From an uncultured Pseudomonadota bacterium (lineage in GTDB: Bacteria; Myxococcota_A; UBA796; SXON01): 63,690 bases of DNA. A program made the translations under genes and the position numbers. The stretch lies in the NCBI GenBank assembly GCA_903921785.1, contig CAIXRH010000260.1, positions 1 through 63,690 of the forward strand, in the 5' to 3' direction. Under the pieces are notes generated by a model. That model saw nothing but the letters and a program-made list of their open reading frames with translations, had not been told where the DNA came from and searched no databases. Shown piece after piece: positions 14,992 to 23,332 of this stretch (position 1 is its first letter; the number at the start of each line of letters is the position of its first letter).

Positions 14992-16248
14992 TCAACCCGC
15001 CCCCACCCGCGCCGTCGCCCGTGCCACCCCGCGGGCGGCCTCCCGGCTCACCGGGCTGTCGCACCCCGCGGCAGCGAGGCGGGCGCCAACGCTGGACGTG
15101 GCGGCCACCACCTCGTCGAGCACGCGCCGGGCGGTCACCGGCTTGATCCCCACGCTCGCGGCCAGCCCGAGGAGGTGCGCGCGGCTGACCTCCCGCCGTT
15201 CTCCCCCCACGCTCGTCCAGCGCTCGCCGAAGGGGCGTGGGGCATAGGTGAGGTCGAAGCCCGGCGCGAGACGCCAACGCCCCTCGGGTCCGAGCAGCCA
15301 GGCGACGTTCTTCAGGTGGTCGTCCTGATTGACGGACGCCACGTTGAAGGCCGCCAGGCGGAAGCAGGCGAGCACCTGCGCGTGGTCCCCGCGGCAGATG
15401 TGGTGCGTGGCCCGCAGGAGGTGCTCGTAGTCGGCGACGGGGACCCGAAAGTCGGCGTCGAGCGCGCCTGCCCCGGAGAGAACGTGGAAGCGGCGCCCGT
15501 CCGCGCCGCGGTCGAACCGCCGCACCGCAAAGGCGTCGCCCACCCCTGGGAGGTGGAGGATGCGGCTTGCTGGCACGTCGATGCCTGCGGCACCCGCCAT
15601 CTCGAGCCAGACCGCCTCGCGGCGCCCTGCGTCCCGGTCGTCCGTGGAGGTCGGGAACTTGACCAACCAGGCCTCCCACCCATCCGGCAGCGCGCCCTCG
15701 CCGTGGCGCACGCCGGGCCCCCCGTCGGCGCGGAGGCCGACCAGCGCCTTCGGGCGGGCGCCGCCGGAGGGGCCGCCTACGCGCAGCAGCTCGGGGAGCA
15801 CCTCCTCGGCGCGGTCGTCCCAGACCGCCTGCGCGTGGGCGGCGAGCGCTGCGAGTTCGACGGCGTCGTCCAGCTCGCCCGTGGGTCCGGTGACGGGCGC
15901 GAAGGTCAGCGCCCCCATCGTGTGCTCCCCCAGGAAGGCCAACTCCTCCAACGGGGACACCGAGGCGGCTGCGCGCCCGCGCGCGGCGAAGGTCCGGTGC
16001 AGGAGCTTGAGACCCCACCCATCGGGGCGTGCGTCGTTGAACACGCCCGGGATGGGCGCCCCCGCGTTCGCTCGATGGGCGCGGAGTTGGCTCCCCAGGA
16101 GAGGGAGGCGGATGGGGGAAATCTCCAGCCCGCCCGCGATGAACGCCGGATCGTAGGCGAACCAGACCTCGCCTCGGTCCTCCACGAGCGTGCCGACCGG
16201 CCTCACGTCTCCCGCGTGGAACCGCAGCGTGACGCCGAGCTCCCTCAC
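14992..16248 (-). CDS. hipA: HipA-family serine/threonine kinase toxin (418 aa)
   Basis: Kinase toxin of a type II toxin-antitoxin pair; the family phosphorylates aminoacyl-tRNA synthetases or other targets. Visible family marks in order are: the N-terminal HipA_N region ending DARPDGWGLKLL, the GGARPKALV phosphate-binding loop, AWLVKFPTSTDD with the ATP-binding Lys, FAVRRFDRG, VNQDDHLKNVAW (catalytic loop) and LAPGFDLTY (metal site). Nothing essential appears missing, and length matches the 400-440-aa norm. The GTG start overlaps the stop of the antitoxin gene (GTGA), giving coupled synthesis after hipB. Confidence 0.88.
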   Translation of the reverse strand: MRELGVTLRFHAGDVRPVGTLVEDRGEVWFAYDPAFIAGGLEISPIRLPLLGSQLRAHRANAGAPIPGVFNDARPDGWGLKLLHRTFAARGRAAASVSPLEELAFLGEHTMGALTFAPVTGPTGELDDAVELAALAAHAQAVWDDRAEEVLPELLRVGGPSGGARPKALVGLRADGGPGVRHGEGALPDGWEAWLVKFPTSTDDRDAGRREAVWLEMAGAAGIDVPASRILHLPGVGDAFAVRRFDRGADGRRFHVLSGAGALDADFRVPVADYEHLLRATHHICRGDHAQVLACFRLAAFNVASVNQDDHLKNVAWLLGPEGRWRLAPGFDLTYAPRPFGERWTSVGGERREVSRAHLLGLAASVGIKPVTARRVLDEVVAATSSVGARLAAAGCDSPVSREAARGVARATARVGAG

Positions 16249-16532
16249 CGGCGCCCCTTGGCGCGCCGGAGCTCTTCCAGCGTGGACGGAGCGCCCTCGG
16301 CGAGCACCCCCTCCAGGGAGTCGAGCCGGCCCAGCGCGGCGCACAGGTGCACGAAGGAGCGGAGCTGCCCCTGCCCACTCCGCTCCAGCCGCGCGACGGT
16401 GGCGACCCCGAGCCCGCTCCGCGCCCCGAGCTCCTCCTGAGTCCACCCGCGCGCCTTCCGGGCGTCCCGCAGCCGCCCGGCCAGGAGGCGCTCGACGTCC
16501 GCGGGGGTCAACAGCAGGGGCAGGACGAGCAT
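16245..16532 (-). CDS. hipB: HipB-like XRE antitoxin (95 aa)
   Basis: Small DNA-binding antitoxin with a Cro/CI helix-turn-helix (KARGWTQEELGARSGLGVAT about residues 26-45) and a short C-terminal helix. It directly precedes hipA with a 4-base overlap. Its ATG lies in a cluster of ATGAT/ATCAT inverted repeats, fitting autorepression by the HipA-HipB complex. Confidence 0.85.
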   Translation of the reverse strand: MLVLPLLLTPADVERLLAGRLRDARKARGWTQEELGARSGLGVATVARLERSGQGQLRSFVHLCAALGRLDSLEGVLAEGAPSTLEELRRAKGRR

Positions 16533-16556
16533 GATCCATCATAACCGATCGATGAT
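16531..16556. promoter_or_regulatory. hipBA operator repeats
   Basis: ATGAT (16531-16535) and ATCAT (16538-16542) form a palindrome over the hipB start codon, and ATCAT pairs again with ATGAT at 16552-16556. The run of alternating half-sites in a locally AT-rich patch is typical of HipB-type operators. Confidence 0.5.
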
Positions 16557-16713
16557 AGGGCCATGGAGGGTAGAATCGATCAGAAATGATTGATGGTCGC
16601 CGCGACCGCCGGCCCCGGCCCCGTCGGCACCCGTGCACTCCGGACGCGGTTCGGGCGTCCGCGGCCGTCACACGAGTTCCCCCCGAGGCGGTGACGACCC
16701 TCGTGCGCCCCGC

Positions 16714-17034
16714 TCAGCCGGACTGCCCCGCCACCCCCGCCGCCAGCCGCCCACCCGCGGGCACCAACGGGAAGGAAGGGGCGGCCGACGGGCGGGGGGT
16801 CAAGAAGGCGGGCGCGGCCATCCGTTGGTGGCGGTTACATTCGTTGTACCAGGAGATCAGCTCATCGGCGATCAGGTCGTCCAGGCCCGACGGCGCGTCG
16901 ATCTCGAACCGGATCCGTCGACCGTCGACCACGACGGCGCAACGTCCACCGGCTGCCCGGACCCAGTCGGTCGCGGAGAGGAGCACGCTCGCGCCGCCAC
17001 ACCGGTCCACTGCAAAGAGGGTCACGCTCACCAT
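16714..17034 (-). CDS. Hypothetical small protein (106 aa)
   Basis: GGGGAGGAGG is followed at proper distance by the ATG at 17034. The first 65 residues look like a folded alpha/beta domain (MVSVTLFAVDRCGGASVLLS, then DAPSGLDDLIADELISWYNE); the tail is Pro/Ala-rich and probably disordered. Function not recognised. It lies divergent to the ECF-sigma operon and next to hipBA. A longer in-frame ATG 63 bases upstream is possible but lacks a ribosome site. Confidence 0.5.
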   Translation of the reverse strand: MVSVTLFAVDRCGGASVLLSATDWVRAAGGRCAVVVDGRRIRFEIDAPSGLDDLIADELISWYNECNRHQRMAAPAFLTPRPSAAPSFPLVPAGGRLAAGVAGQSG

Positions 17035-17164
17035 CGCCTGCCTCCTCCCCTGATGGCCGACCGGCCCATCGGTCTTCAGCCCGAGCACCATTTTCCGGGC
17101 ACGGCGCGGTTCGGTGATTCGTACTGTGGTAGGGTCGAAGGCCTTCTTCGGCAGGAGGCGAAGC

Positions 17165-17974
17165 ATGGACGTAAGCGTAGAGGTGGTAGATGCGGTCGGT
17201 TGCAGCGACGCGGACCTGCTCTCCGAGGCGCTCGGGGCGCGGCTGGTCGGCCCGCTCGGGGTGCGGGTGGAGGTGGCCGAGGACGGGCCCGGGCGCGTGG
17301 CGCGGTTCACGGTCAACCGGGGCGCGGCGACGCTCCACGAAGGCTCGATGCGGTTCGCGACGGGGGAGTGCAAGGGCGTCGAGGAGATGCTCGCGGACAA
17401 GGTCGCAGCGGGGCTGGAGCCCTTGTGTCCTTCGTGCGTGGTGGGCGCACCTCCGCCGGACGGTCCGCTCCAGCGACTCGATCTCCCGGTCGGCGGCAGC
17501 CTCGGCGTCGGGGACACCTGGGAGCCCCGCGCCACGCTGGGGGCCCGCGCGCTCTGGGGGACCGGGGCGTGCTGCCTTGTGACCGAGCTGGTCCTCGAGG
17601 CGGGCGGCCCGGTCGACGTCCCCGGCACCGGCACCTGGGCGGAGCAGGCCAACCTCACCCTCGGGGTGGGTTGGGGCTCGCCCGCTCCCGCCGAGGGCGA
17701 CGTCGGGATCGCCGCCGGAGTGGACGCCGGACTGGGCCTCGGGTGGGGCTCCGCGCTCCCCCTGGCGCAGGCCAACGCCGCACCCGTCACCCAGCTCTGG
17801 GTGATGGGGCAGGTTCAGCCTCGGCACCTCCCGCTCCTCGGCCTGCGGGCGCGTGCGAACGTCACCCGCCTCGACCGCTACGGGCGGGGCCCGGAGGGGG
17901 AGGGCCACGTCGCGGAGCCCTGGGCTCGTCTGGAGCTGCTGGTGATTCCTGCGGTCGGCGGTGGCCGCGAATGA
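17165..17974 (+). CDS. First gene of the ECF operon, unknown (269 aa)
   Basis: GGAGG lies about 8 bases before the ATG at 17165, the preferred start; an in-frame start 51 bases earlier is less likely. The N-terminal 90 residues (MDVSVEVVDAVGCSDADLLS, then a VAEDGPGRVARFTVNRG strand region) and the C-terminal half, with alternating Gly and hydrophobic strands (AGVDAGLGLGWGSALPLA), suggest a beta-rich protein, possibly envelope-associated, although no clear signal peptide is seen. It overlaps the sigma-factor gene by 14 bases and so is co-translated with it; it may be a signal sensor or a target. Not recognised. Confidence 0.65.
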   Translation: MDVSVEVVDAVGCSDADLLSEALGARLVGPLGVRVEVAEDGPGRVARFTVNRGAATLHEGSMRFATGECKGVEEMLADKVAAGLEPLCPSCVVGAPPPDGPLQRLDLPVGGSLGVGDTWEPRATLGARALWGTGACCLVTELVLEAGGPVDVPGTGTWAEQANLTLGVGWGSPAPAEGDVGIAAGVDAGLGLGWGSALPLAQANAAPVTQLWVMGQVQPRHLPLLGLRARANVTRLDRYGRGPEGEGHVAEPWARLELLVIPAVGGGRE

Positions 17975-18545
17975 AGGTGAGGGGGCCGAGCGGCCATTGG
18001 ACTCCGAGATGGCCCACGGTCTCCCATCCCCGCACTCCGTCGACATTGGTCGTATGTTCGACGCGCATGGCGCCTTCGTCCATCGTGTGGCCGCCCGCCT
18101 GACGGGATCGTCGGCGTTGGCCGATGATGTGGCCCAAGAGGTCTTCGTACTGGCCATCCGACGGGCGGACGGCCTGGTCGACGAGCCGGGCATCCGGACC
18201 TGGCTGTACCGGGCCGCCGTCAACGTCGTCCGGGAGCGGTACCGCAGCGAACGCCGCTACCGGGACGCGCTGGACCGGCTCGCCGAGCTGCCCGGGGCCG
18301 TCCCGTCCGCCGGCCCAGATGGTCAGTTGGACGACTCCCGCCTCGGCGCGCGCATCCGCAGCTGCGTCGCCCGCCTCCCTTCGCATCACCGCGAGGTCTT
18401 CGTGCTGTATGAACTCGAGCAACTCGAAGGCGCGGAGATCGCCGCGATCTTGGAAATACCGGTGAACACCGTGTGGAGCCGCCTGCGCAACGCACGCCTC
18501 GCGTTTCGCGAAGCGTGGTCGGCCTCCGACGTGGGGGCCAAATGA
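17961..18545 (+). CDS. ECF-type RNA polymerase sigma factor (194 aa)
   Basis: Extracytoplasmic-function sigma-70 family factor. Region 2 runs from FVHRVAARLTGSSALADDVA to RTWLYRAAVNVVRERY. After a linker rich in Pro/Gly, region 4 has LPSHHREVFVLYELEQLEGA and the helix-turn-helix IAAILEIPVNTVWSRLRNAR. It starts at GTG 17961 within the preceding gene and ends in an ATGA overlap with a membrane-anchored protein that probably controls it. The operon downstream is all lipoproteins, so the sigma factor likely governs an envelope programme. ECF subgroup cannot be set by eye. Confidence 0.85.
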   Translation: MAANEGEGAERPLDSEMAHGLPSPHSVDIGRMFDAHGAFVHRVAARLTGSSALADDVAQEVFVLAIRRADGLVDEPGIRTWLYRAAVNVVRERYRSERRYRDALDRLAELPGAVPSAGPDGQLDDSRLGARIRSCVARLPSHHREVFVLYELEQLEGAEIAAILEIPVNTVWSRLRNARLAFREAWSASDVGAK

Positions 18546-19429
18546 GCGGACCGCTGCGACTGAGGGACGACCCCAACTTCCTGCGGGAGACCGGCTGCGA
18601 TCTCGCCGCCGAGGCGCGCACCCTTCCCCCGCCCGACCTCCCGGCGCTCCGCCAGCGCGTCGTTCGAGCGGGGCGGGTGGCTCGGCTGCGCCGGATCGCC
18701 GGAACCAGCACGCTTCTGGTAATCCTGGCCGGGCTCTTCGCTCACTTCGCGACCCCGGGGGCGCCCGACGCGGCGCGGGGTTCCGCGCCCACGTCGGTGG
18801 CCGTCGCGGCCGAGCCCGTCACTGCGGCGGCCGTGCCCTCTACGGGGACGGCGCGAGCGGAGCTGCCGACGCCCCCGGCCCTTCATCCCGACGCGCCTGT
18901 TCGGGCGCTTCGGGACGTCCCGTCGGTAGCGCCCGTCGTGGTACCTCCGACTCCGGAGACGCCGCCGGCCGTAGCGCTCCAGGCGGAACGGACGGGCGAA
19001 GCCGTGGCCGCCGCGGAGCTCGCCGCGACCCAACCTTCGGGCGAGGGGACTCCGGCGGCGACGGAGGGCGGCGACCTCGCGCTCCAGCACGCCGCGTTCA
19101 TGGAGGCCGAAGCGGCCCGGGACGGCGGCGATCTGGACCGGGCGACCCAGCTCTACGCGGAGTCGCTCGACCGGTGGCCGCACGGGGCGTTCGCCGCGGA
19201 GTCCCGGCTCGGCGAGCTCCGCGTCGCCGTCGCGGCGGGGGACGTCGACCGGATCGTCAGCTTGTCCGCCGTGCTGGCGAAGGACCCCGCCCTCGCTCCT
19301 CACCGCGCGGAGCTCGTGCGAACGCGCGCCGTCGCGCTCGCCAACGCCGGCCGATGCACCGAGGCCCGCGAGCACCTGCGCGACCTGTCGCGCGAAGACC
19401 GCGTGCAGGTCACGGCGAGGTGCCCGTGA
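18542..19429 (+). CDS. Membrane-anchored TPR-like protein, putative anti-sigma factor (295 aa)
   Basis: Bitopic membrane protein. About 48 cytoplasmic residues precede one hydrophobic helix (GTSTLLVILAGLFAHFA). A long Ala/Pro/Thr-rich linker follows, then a C-terminal TPR-like helical pair (AARDGGDLDRATQLYAESLD and RAVALANAGRCTEAREHL). The gene overlaps the sigma-factor stop by 4 bases and its topology suits an anti-sigma regulator, but the cytoplasmic part lacks the HxxxCxxC zinc anti-sigma motif, so this role is inferred from position. It is coupled by GTGA to the next lipoprotein gene. Confidence 0.7.
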   Translation: MSGPLRLRDDPNFLRETGCDLAAEARTLPPPDLPALRQRVVRAGRVARLRRIAGTSTLLVILAGLFAHFATPGAPDAARGSAPTSVAVAAEPVTAAAVPSTGTARAELPTPPALHPDAPVRALRDVPSVAPVVVPPTPETPPAVALQAERTGEAVAAAELAATQPSGEGTPAATEGGDLALQHAAFMEAEAARDGGDLDRATQLYAESLDRWPHGAFAAESRLGELRVAVAAGDVDRIVSLSAVLAKDPALAPHRAELVRTRAVALANAGRCTEAREHLRDLSREDRVQVTARCP

Positions 19430-19962
19430 TCTTCCTCTTCGGCTGCAGCGTTCCCGTGAACGTGTCCGGCGACTGCTCGCTCCTGGAGATCACCGAGATC
19501 CGGGCGAATCGCCCCGTAGAGGTGCCGGAGGAGTACACCTTCGTCGGCCGCGAGGACTACGTCGAGGTGCACAACCCGAGCGAGGAGCCGCTCGACATCG
19601 CGGGCTTCCAACTGCACGGGAACCAGTCCGAGCAACCCTGGTTCGTGGTGCCCGAGCCCTGCGAGCTCCCCGCGGGTGGCTACCAGGTGTTCCTCGCGAC
19701 CCTGTACGACGACGGCGCGGACCCGTGCGGGGAGGGCTCGACCCCGTCCACCTTCTTCGACCTCAACAACGACGGCGACGCCGTGTACCTGCGGGATCCG
19801 TGGGGACAAACGTGCTCGTCGGAGGTGGTCCTCATGCCCGACCAACACGCCGGCTTCGTCTGGGAGCGGGACCCGGAGTCCCCCCTGGACTGGTGCCCGG
19901 CCGCCCCGTCACCGGGGGATTCGAACCCCCCTTGCCTCTGCGGGAGCTCCGATGGTTGTTGA
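19426..19962 (+). CDS. Lamin-tail-domain lipoprotein (178 aa)
   Basis: The GTG in the GTGA overlap gives the leader MIFLFGC with the lipid cysteine at residue 7, an extremely short signal. The body is a lamin-tail-like (LTD) Ig fold: ITEIRANRP, DYVEVHNPSEEPLDIAGFQL, ELPAGGYQVFLAT and FDLNNDGDAVYLRDPWG are classic LTD strand motifs. Such domains mediate surface binding and are often fused to nucleases; none is fused here. It resembles the next gene, a probable tandem duplicate, and overlaps it by 11 bases. Confidence 0.75.
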   Translation: MIFLFGCSVPVNVSGDCSLLEITEIRANRPVEVPEEYTFVGREDYVEVHNPSEEPLDIAGFQLHGNQSEQPWFVVPEPCELPAGGYQVFLATLYDDGADPCGEGSTPSTFFDLNNDGDAVYLRDPWGQTCSSEVVLMPDQHAGFVWERDPESPLDWCPAAPSPGDSNPPCLCGSSDGC

Positions 19963-20497
19963 TCGGCTCGTGGTCCTGTCCGCGCTCGCCACGGGTTGCG
20001 GCGAGATGGAGTACGACCTCTCCTCCTGCAAGGCGGGGAGGGTCGCGATCAACGAGGTCTCCGCCGCGGCCGTCGACGAGGAGGGCGAGGACGACTTCGT
20101 CGAGCTGTACAACGGCGAGCCAGAGCGCATCGACCTCACCGGGTGGACCCTCTCCCGCGTCCAGTCCTGGCGGGAGTACGCGATTCCGGAGCAAGAAGAG
20201 GAAGATTCCGGCACCGAACCGGGCGGCTTCGTGACCGTCCTGGCGATTCCGTACGCGCCGGACGATGGGACACTCGCCACCGGCTTCGACTTGAATCGGG
20301 ACGGTGACGGCGTTTGGCTTCGCGACGATGACGGAGCGCTCTGCGACTATCTCCTGTACCCGGACCAGCACGCGTCCTTCTCCTGGGGACGCGTGGAGGA
20401 CGGCAAGCCGGAGCCGGACGAAGCTTCGGGGTGCTACCAGGTTCCCTCTGAGGACTCCGGCAACAACGAATGCGTGCACGTGGTGGTGACCCCATGA
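19952..20497 (+). CDS. Lamin-tail-domain lipoprotein (181 aa)
   Basis: Paralogue of the preceding gene. The leader MVVDRLVVLSALATGC puts the lipid cysteine at residue 16. LTD motifs are AINEVSAAAVDEEGEDDFVE, LYNGEPERIDLTGWTL and FDLNRDGDGVWLRDDDG, ending with a Cys-containing tail. Both paralogues share YPDQHASFSWGR / MPDQHAGFVWER near the end, supporting duplication. It is coupled by ATGA to the next gene. A surface-exposed ligand-binding protein is the best guess. Confidence 0.75.
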   Translation: MVVDRLVVLSALATGCGEMEYDLSSCKAGRVAINEVSAAAVDEEGEDDFVELYNGEPERIDLTGWTLSRVQSWREYAIPEQEEEDSGTEPGGFVTVLAIPYAPDDGTLATGFDLNRDGDGVWLRDDDGALCDYLLYPDQHASFSWGRVEDGKPEPDEASGCYQVPSEDSGNNECVHVVVTP

Positions 20498-21081
20498 CTC
20501 TCGTCCTCCTCACCTTCGCCGCCTGCTCGAACGACCCGTTTGCGCCCCCGGAGACGATGACGGACCGCTACACCGGCTTCCCCGTGCTTCAGGCGGTGAG
20601 CGTCGAGTGCAGCGCCGCCGACATCGGGTTCGTCGTCGAGACCCGCACCAAGGGGTGGACCGAGCGCGGCATCGTCCAGATATGGCCCGCGACCGGCGAC
20701 CCCGACGCGGACCTCGCGACGCTCGGCGGGGAGGCGTCGTCGGAGTTCGACATCGAAACCACCGAGTTCACCGAGGACGAGACCTGTGACATCCGCGAGG
20801 CGACGCAGGTGGAGGAGGACCTTCCGTGCACCGGCACCTTCGCCGAGAGCTTCACCGCGCTCGTGCGCGTCACGTTCGAGAAGGGCTGCGCTGGAGTCGT
20901 GCCGGTCGGGCGGTACGCGGACGCGATCCTCTCGGGGGAGGTCGTCATCACCGACGAGACCCCCATCGACGACGTGTGCCCCGCGCCGTTCAGCCAAGGG
21001 TGGAGCCAGACGGCCCCGGCCCCTCCGGCCATGGACGCCGAGGTGCTGCCCAGCGTGCCGCGCTGCGACGAGGCGCTCTGA
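20494..21081 (+). CDS. Lipoprotein of unknown function (195 aa)
   Basis: Leader MTLVLLTFAAC with a lipid cysteine at residue 11. The mature protein is acidic, with four further Cys (EDETCDI, DLPCTG, EKGCAG, DDVCP) that could form two disulfides in the periplasm. The beta-strand pattern (ALVRVTFEKGCAGVVPVGRY) suggests an Ig-like fold. It is the sixth gene of the ECF operon and overlaps the previous gene by 4 bases. Not recognised further. Confidence 0.7.
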   Translation: MTLVLLTFAACSNDPFAPPETMTDRYTGFPVLQAVSVECSAADIGFVVETRTKGWTERGIVQIWPATGDPDADLATLGGEASSEFDIETTEFTEDETCDIREATQVEEDLPCTGTFAESFTALVRVTFEKGCAGVVPVGRYADAILSGEVVITDETPIDDVCPAPFSQGWSQTAPAPPAMDAEVLPSVPRCDEAL

Positions 21082-21088
21082 GCTGCCC

Positions 21089-22606
21089 ATGTCACGCGCC
21101 CTCCCCACCGATGCTGCCTGGCTTCGAACCGCGGAAGCGGGTTGGCGGTTCGTCTGGTTCGCGGTGGCCCTCCTCGGTTGCCGAGCCATGCCCGGGGCGG
21201 AGCCGCCGCCCGCCGCCACCACGGACCCGACCTCCGGCGACTCCGCCCCCGACGACACGGCGCCGCTCGATGACACGGCACCGCCTGACGAAACAGGCTT
21301 CGACGACACGGCGCCGCCCGACGACAGCGGGCGCGGCGACACCGGCCCAGGGGACACCGGCCGCGAGGACACCGGCTTCGACTGCACCCCCGCCGAGCGC
21401 ACCGACGTGCCCACCGGCAACGTCTCGATCAGCGACGTCGCGTTCTTCCTCCGCGGCGGGAACGGCGACCGCGCCGGCTACGCGGTGGCCGGCGCCGATC
21501 TCGACGGCGACGGCCTCGGTGACGCCTTCGTGGGGGCGCCCTACCGGGACAGCTACGCGGGGGGCGCCTGGTGGGTGCCCGCGAGCCTCGGGGCCGTCGC
21601 GCTCGCGGACGCCCCGACCCACGTCGCCAGCTTCGGGGCGTTCACCGGGGAGCAGGTGGCGATCCTCGGCGACACGGACGGCGACGGGGTCGGGGAGATC
21701 GCGGTCACGGCCTACGGCGACGCCTGGTCCACCTTGCTGAACGTGTGGTCCGGAGCGCCGGCGGGCGAGCTCACGGACGCGGACGCCGTGGCCCGCTTCG
21801 AGATCGGCCGCGGCTCCTCGTTGTCGGCTCGCCTCGCCGCAGGGCGTGGCGACGTTGACGGGGACGGGCTGGCCGACCTGGTCGCGGGCACCGCCGGCAC
21901 CGCCGGGACCTACGTCGAGGTGTGGCATGGGCCGGTGACCGGCACCGGCGCGGCCGACGCGAGCTTCGCCACCCCGGAAGCGGTCGCGGGGCTCGCGATC
22001 CTGGGGGACACCGACGGGGACGGCATCGACGACGTCGCCATCGGCTGGTCCACCCAACTGTATGCGGTGGACGTGGCCTTCGGTCCCGTCACCGGGACGT
22101 TCTCGGCCGACGCCACGCTCACCGGGAGCGCGATGGACGGCGCCGGCTTCACGGTGGCCGGCGGCGGAGACGTGGACGGCGACGGGCTCGCGGACCTGGT
22201 GGTGGGGGGCGCCGTCGGGGACGGGGACCCGCAGGCGTGGCTCGTGACCGGGCTCGCGACGGGGAAGAGCCGGCTGTCGGCGGCGGCGGCGGCCCAGTTC
22301 ACGCTGGAGGGCCCCGGTGGCGCCGCGACCGCGACGGCGACGAGCCCCCTCGATCTCGATGGCGACTGCCTGGACGACGTGATCCTCGGCGCGGGCGGCG
22401 TCGCCTCCGTCTACGTGTACTACGGCTCCGTCACGGGCAAGCACACCGCCGCGGACGCCGACGCCCGCCTGGGGGACACCGGCGGCAACCTCGGCGCCAC
22501 GCTCGCCTCCGCGGGCGACCTCGACGGCGACGGGTGGCCGGACCTCCTCGCAGGGGTCTGGTACGCGGAGGAGTCGAGGGTCTACGGCATCACGGGCCAC
22601 CCTTGA
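21089..22606 (+). CDS. FG-GAP repeat lipoprotein (505 aa)
   Basis: Surface lipoprotein with integrin-alpha-like beta-propeller repeats. The leader ends FAVALLGC (Cys near residue 31). About 65 residues of Asp/Thr/Pro linker (DDTAPLDDTAPPDE and so on) come next, then six or seven repeats carrying calcium loops of the type DLDGDGLGDAFVGAPYRD, DTDGDGVGEIAV, DVDGDGLADLVAGTAG and DLDGDGWPDLLAGVWYA. Such proteins bind ligands or carbohydrates at the cell surface. It lies only 7 bases after the preceding lipoprotein gene and probably ends the ECF operon. An earlier start is not supported. Confidence 0.82.
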   Translation: MSRALPTDAAWLRTAEAGWRFVWFAVALLGCRAMPGAEPPPAATTDPTSGDSAPDDTAPLDDTAPPDETGFDDTAPPDDSGRGDTGPGDTGREDTGFDCTPAERTDVPTGNVSISDVAFFLRGGNGDRAGYAVAGADLDGDGLGDAFVGAPYRDSYAGGAWWVPASLGAVALADAPTHVASFGAFTGEQVAILGDTDGDGVGEIAVTAYGDAWSTLLNVWSGAPAGELTDADAVARFEIGRGSSLSARLAAGRGDVDGDGLADLVAGTAGTAGTYVEVWHGPVTGTGAADASFATPEAVAGLAILGDTDGDGIDDVAIGWSTQLYAVDVAFGPVTGTFSADATLTGSAMDGAGFTVAGGGDVDGDGLADLVVGGAVGDGDPQAWLVTGLATGKSRLSAAAAAQFTLEGPGGAATATATSPLDLDGDCLDDVILGAGGVASVYVYYGSVTGKHTAADADARLGDTGGNLGATLASAGDLDGDGWPDLLAGVWYAEESRVYGITGHP

Positions 22607-22856
22607 CGGCGCCGTTGGCCGACCCCACCCTGAGCCTCCGCGTCGTTGACGCCGAGGTCCGTAGGCGCGCGTTGTGTGCGTTTCGAGGCCATGCCCACTC
22701 GGGCAGCGAGGCCCCACGGTGACGCGCCGACATCCGCGCCGTAGCGCCGACCCATTCGCCGGCGGGGGTGAATTCCTGCTCTCGAATGATGAGTCGCCAG
22801 CGGCCACGCGCGACGATGCCCGCGACTGCCGGTTCGGTCTGTGTTACCCTCGGGGG

Positions 22857-23141
22857 GTGTTGGCGACGCTCCTGGTGATCTTCGCGTGCGCGCCGGGTAG
22901 CCCCGCCTGCCGCAGCTACGTCGATGCGCTGAACACGTGCCTGGACGAGGCGGGTCGCTCAGCGGAGGAGATCACCTACGCCGACGCTTGTGGCCAGCCA
23001 GTACTCGAGCTCGACCTGGAGACGGGCTCCGAGCCCACGGACGAGGAGTGGTCGTGCGCGGCCGACCGACTCTCGCGAAGCACGTGCGAGACGGATGATG
23101 GGCAGATCGACGCCTGGAACTACTGTCGAAACCCGCCGTAG
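22857..23141 (+). CDS. Small cysteine-rich lipoprotein (94 aa)
   Basis: The GTG at 22857 gives MLATLLVIFAC, a short lipobox leader with the Cys at residue 11. The mature part has six more Cys (SPACRSY, LNTCLDE, ADACGQP, EWSCAAD, STCETDD, YCRNPP), probably three disulfides, in a short helical acidic protein. The leader and even Cys number support a real gene although it is small. Role unknown. The gap before it (22607-22856) shows nothing that I recognise. Confidence 0.6.
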   Translation: MLATLLVIFACAPGSPACRSYVDALNTCLDEAGRSAEEITYADACGQPVLELDLETGSEPTDEEWSCAADRLSRSTCETDDGQIDAWNYCRNPP

Positions 23142-23332
23142 TGCGTCGTCGGCCAGGAGGGCCCATTCGCCCGAACGGTCCCGGAGGTGCGGGTGTTCGG
23201 GCGCGGAGCGAGAGAGGAGAGCGGAGCACGCCGCTCGGGTCCGCCCACGGCCGCGCCTACGGCTTCCGCAGCCAAGTCGTCCACCTCGCGGCGAGCGCTG
23301 CGACGGTCCCACCCCCGACCCCCGTGCGGCGG

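Noticed and set aside
6286-17034. Prophage or integrative element
   Set aside because: No integrase, att-like direct repeats, tRNA target, or structural genes were seen; defence island with relics is the simpler description.
22607-22856. tRNA or small RNA in the gap before the Cys-rich lipoprotein
   Set aside because: No cloverleaf, T-loop (GTTCGAATC-like) or convincing hairpin could be formed by eye.
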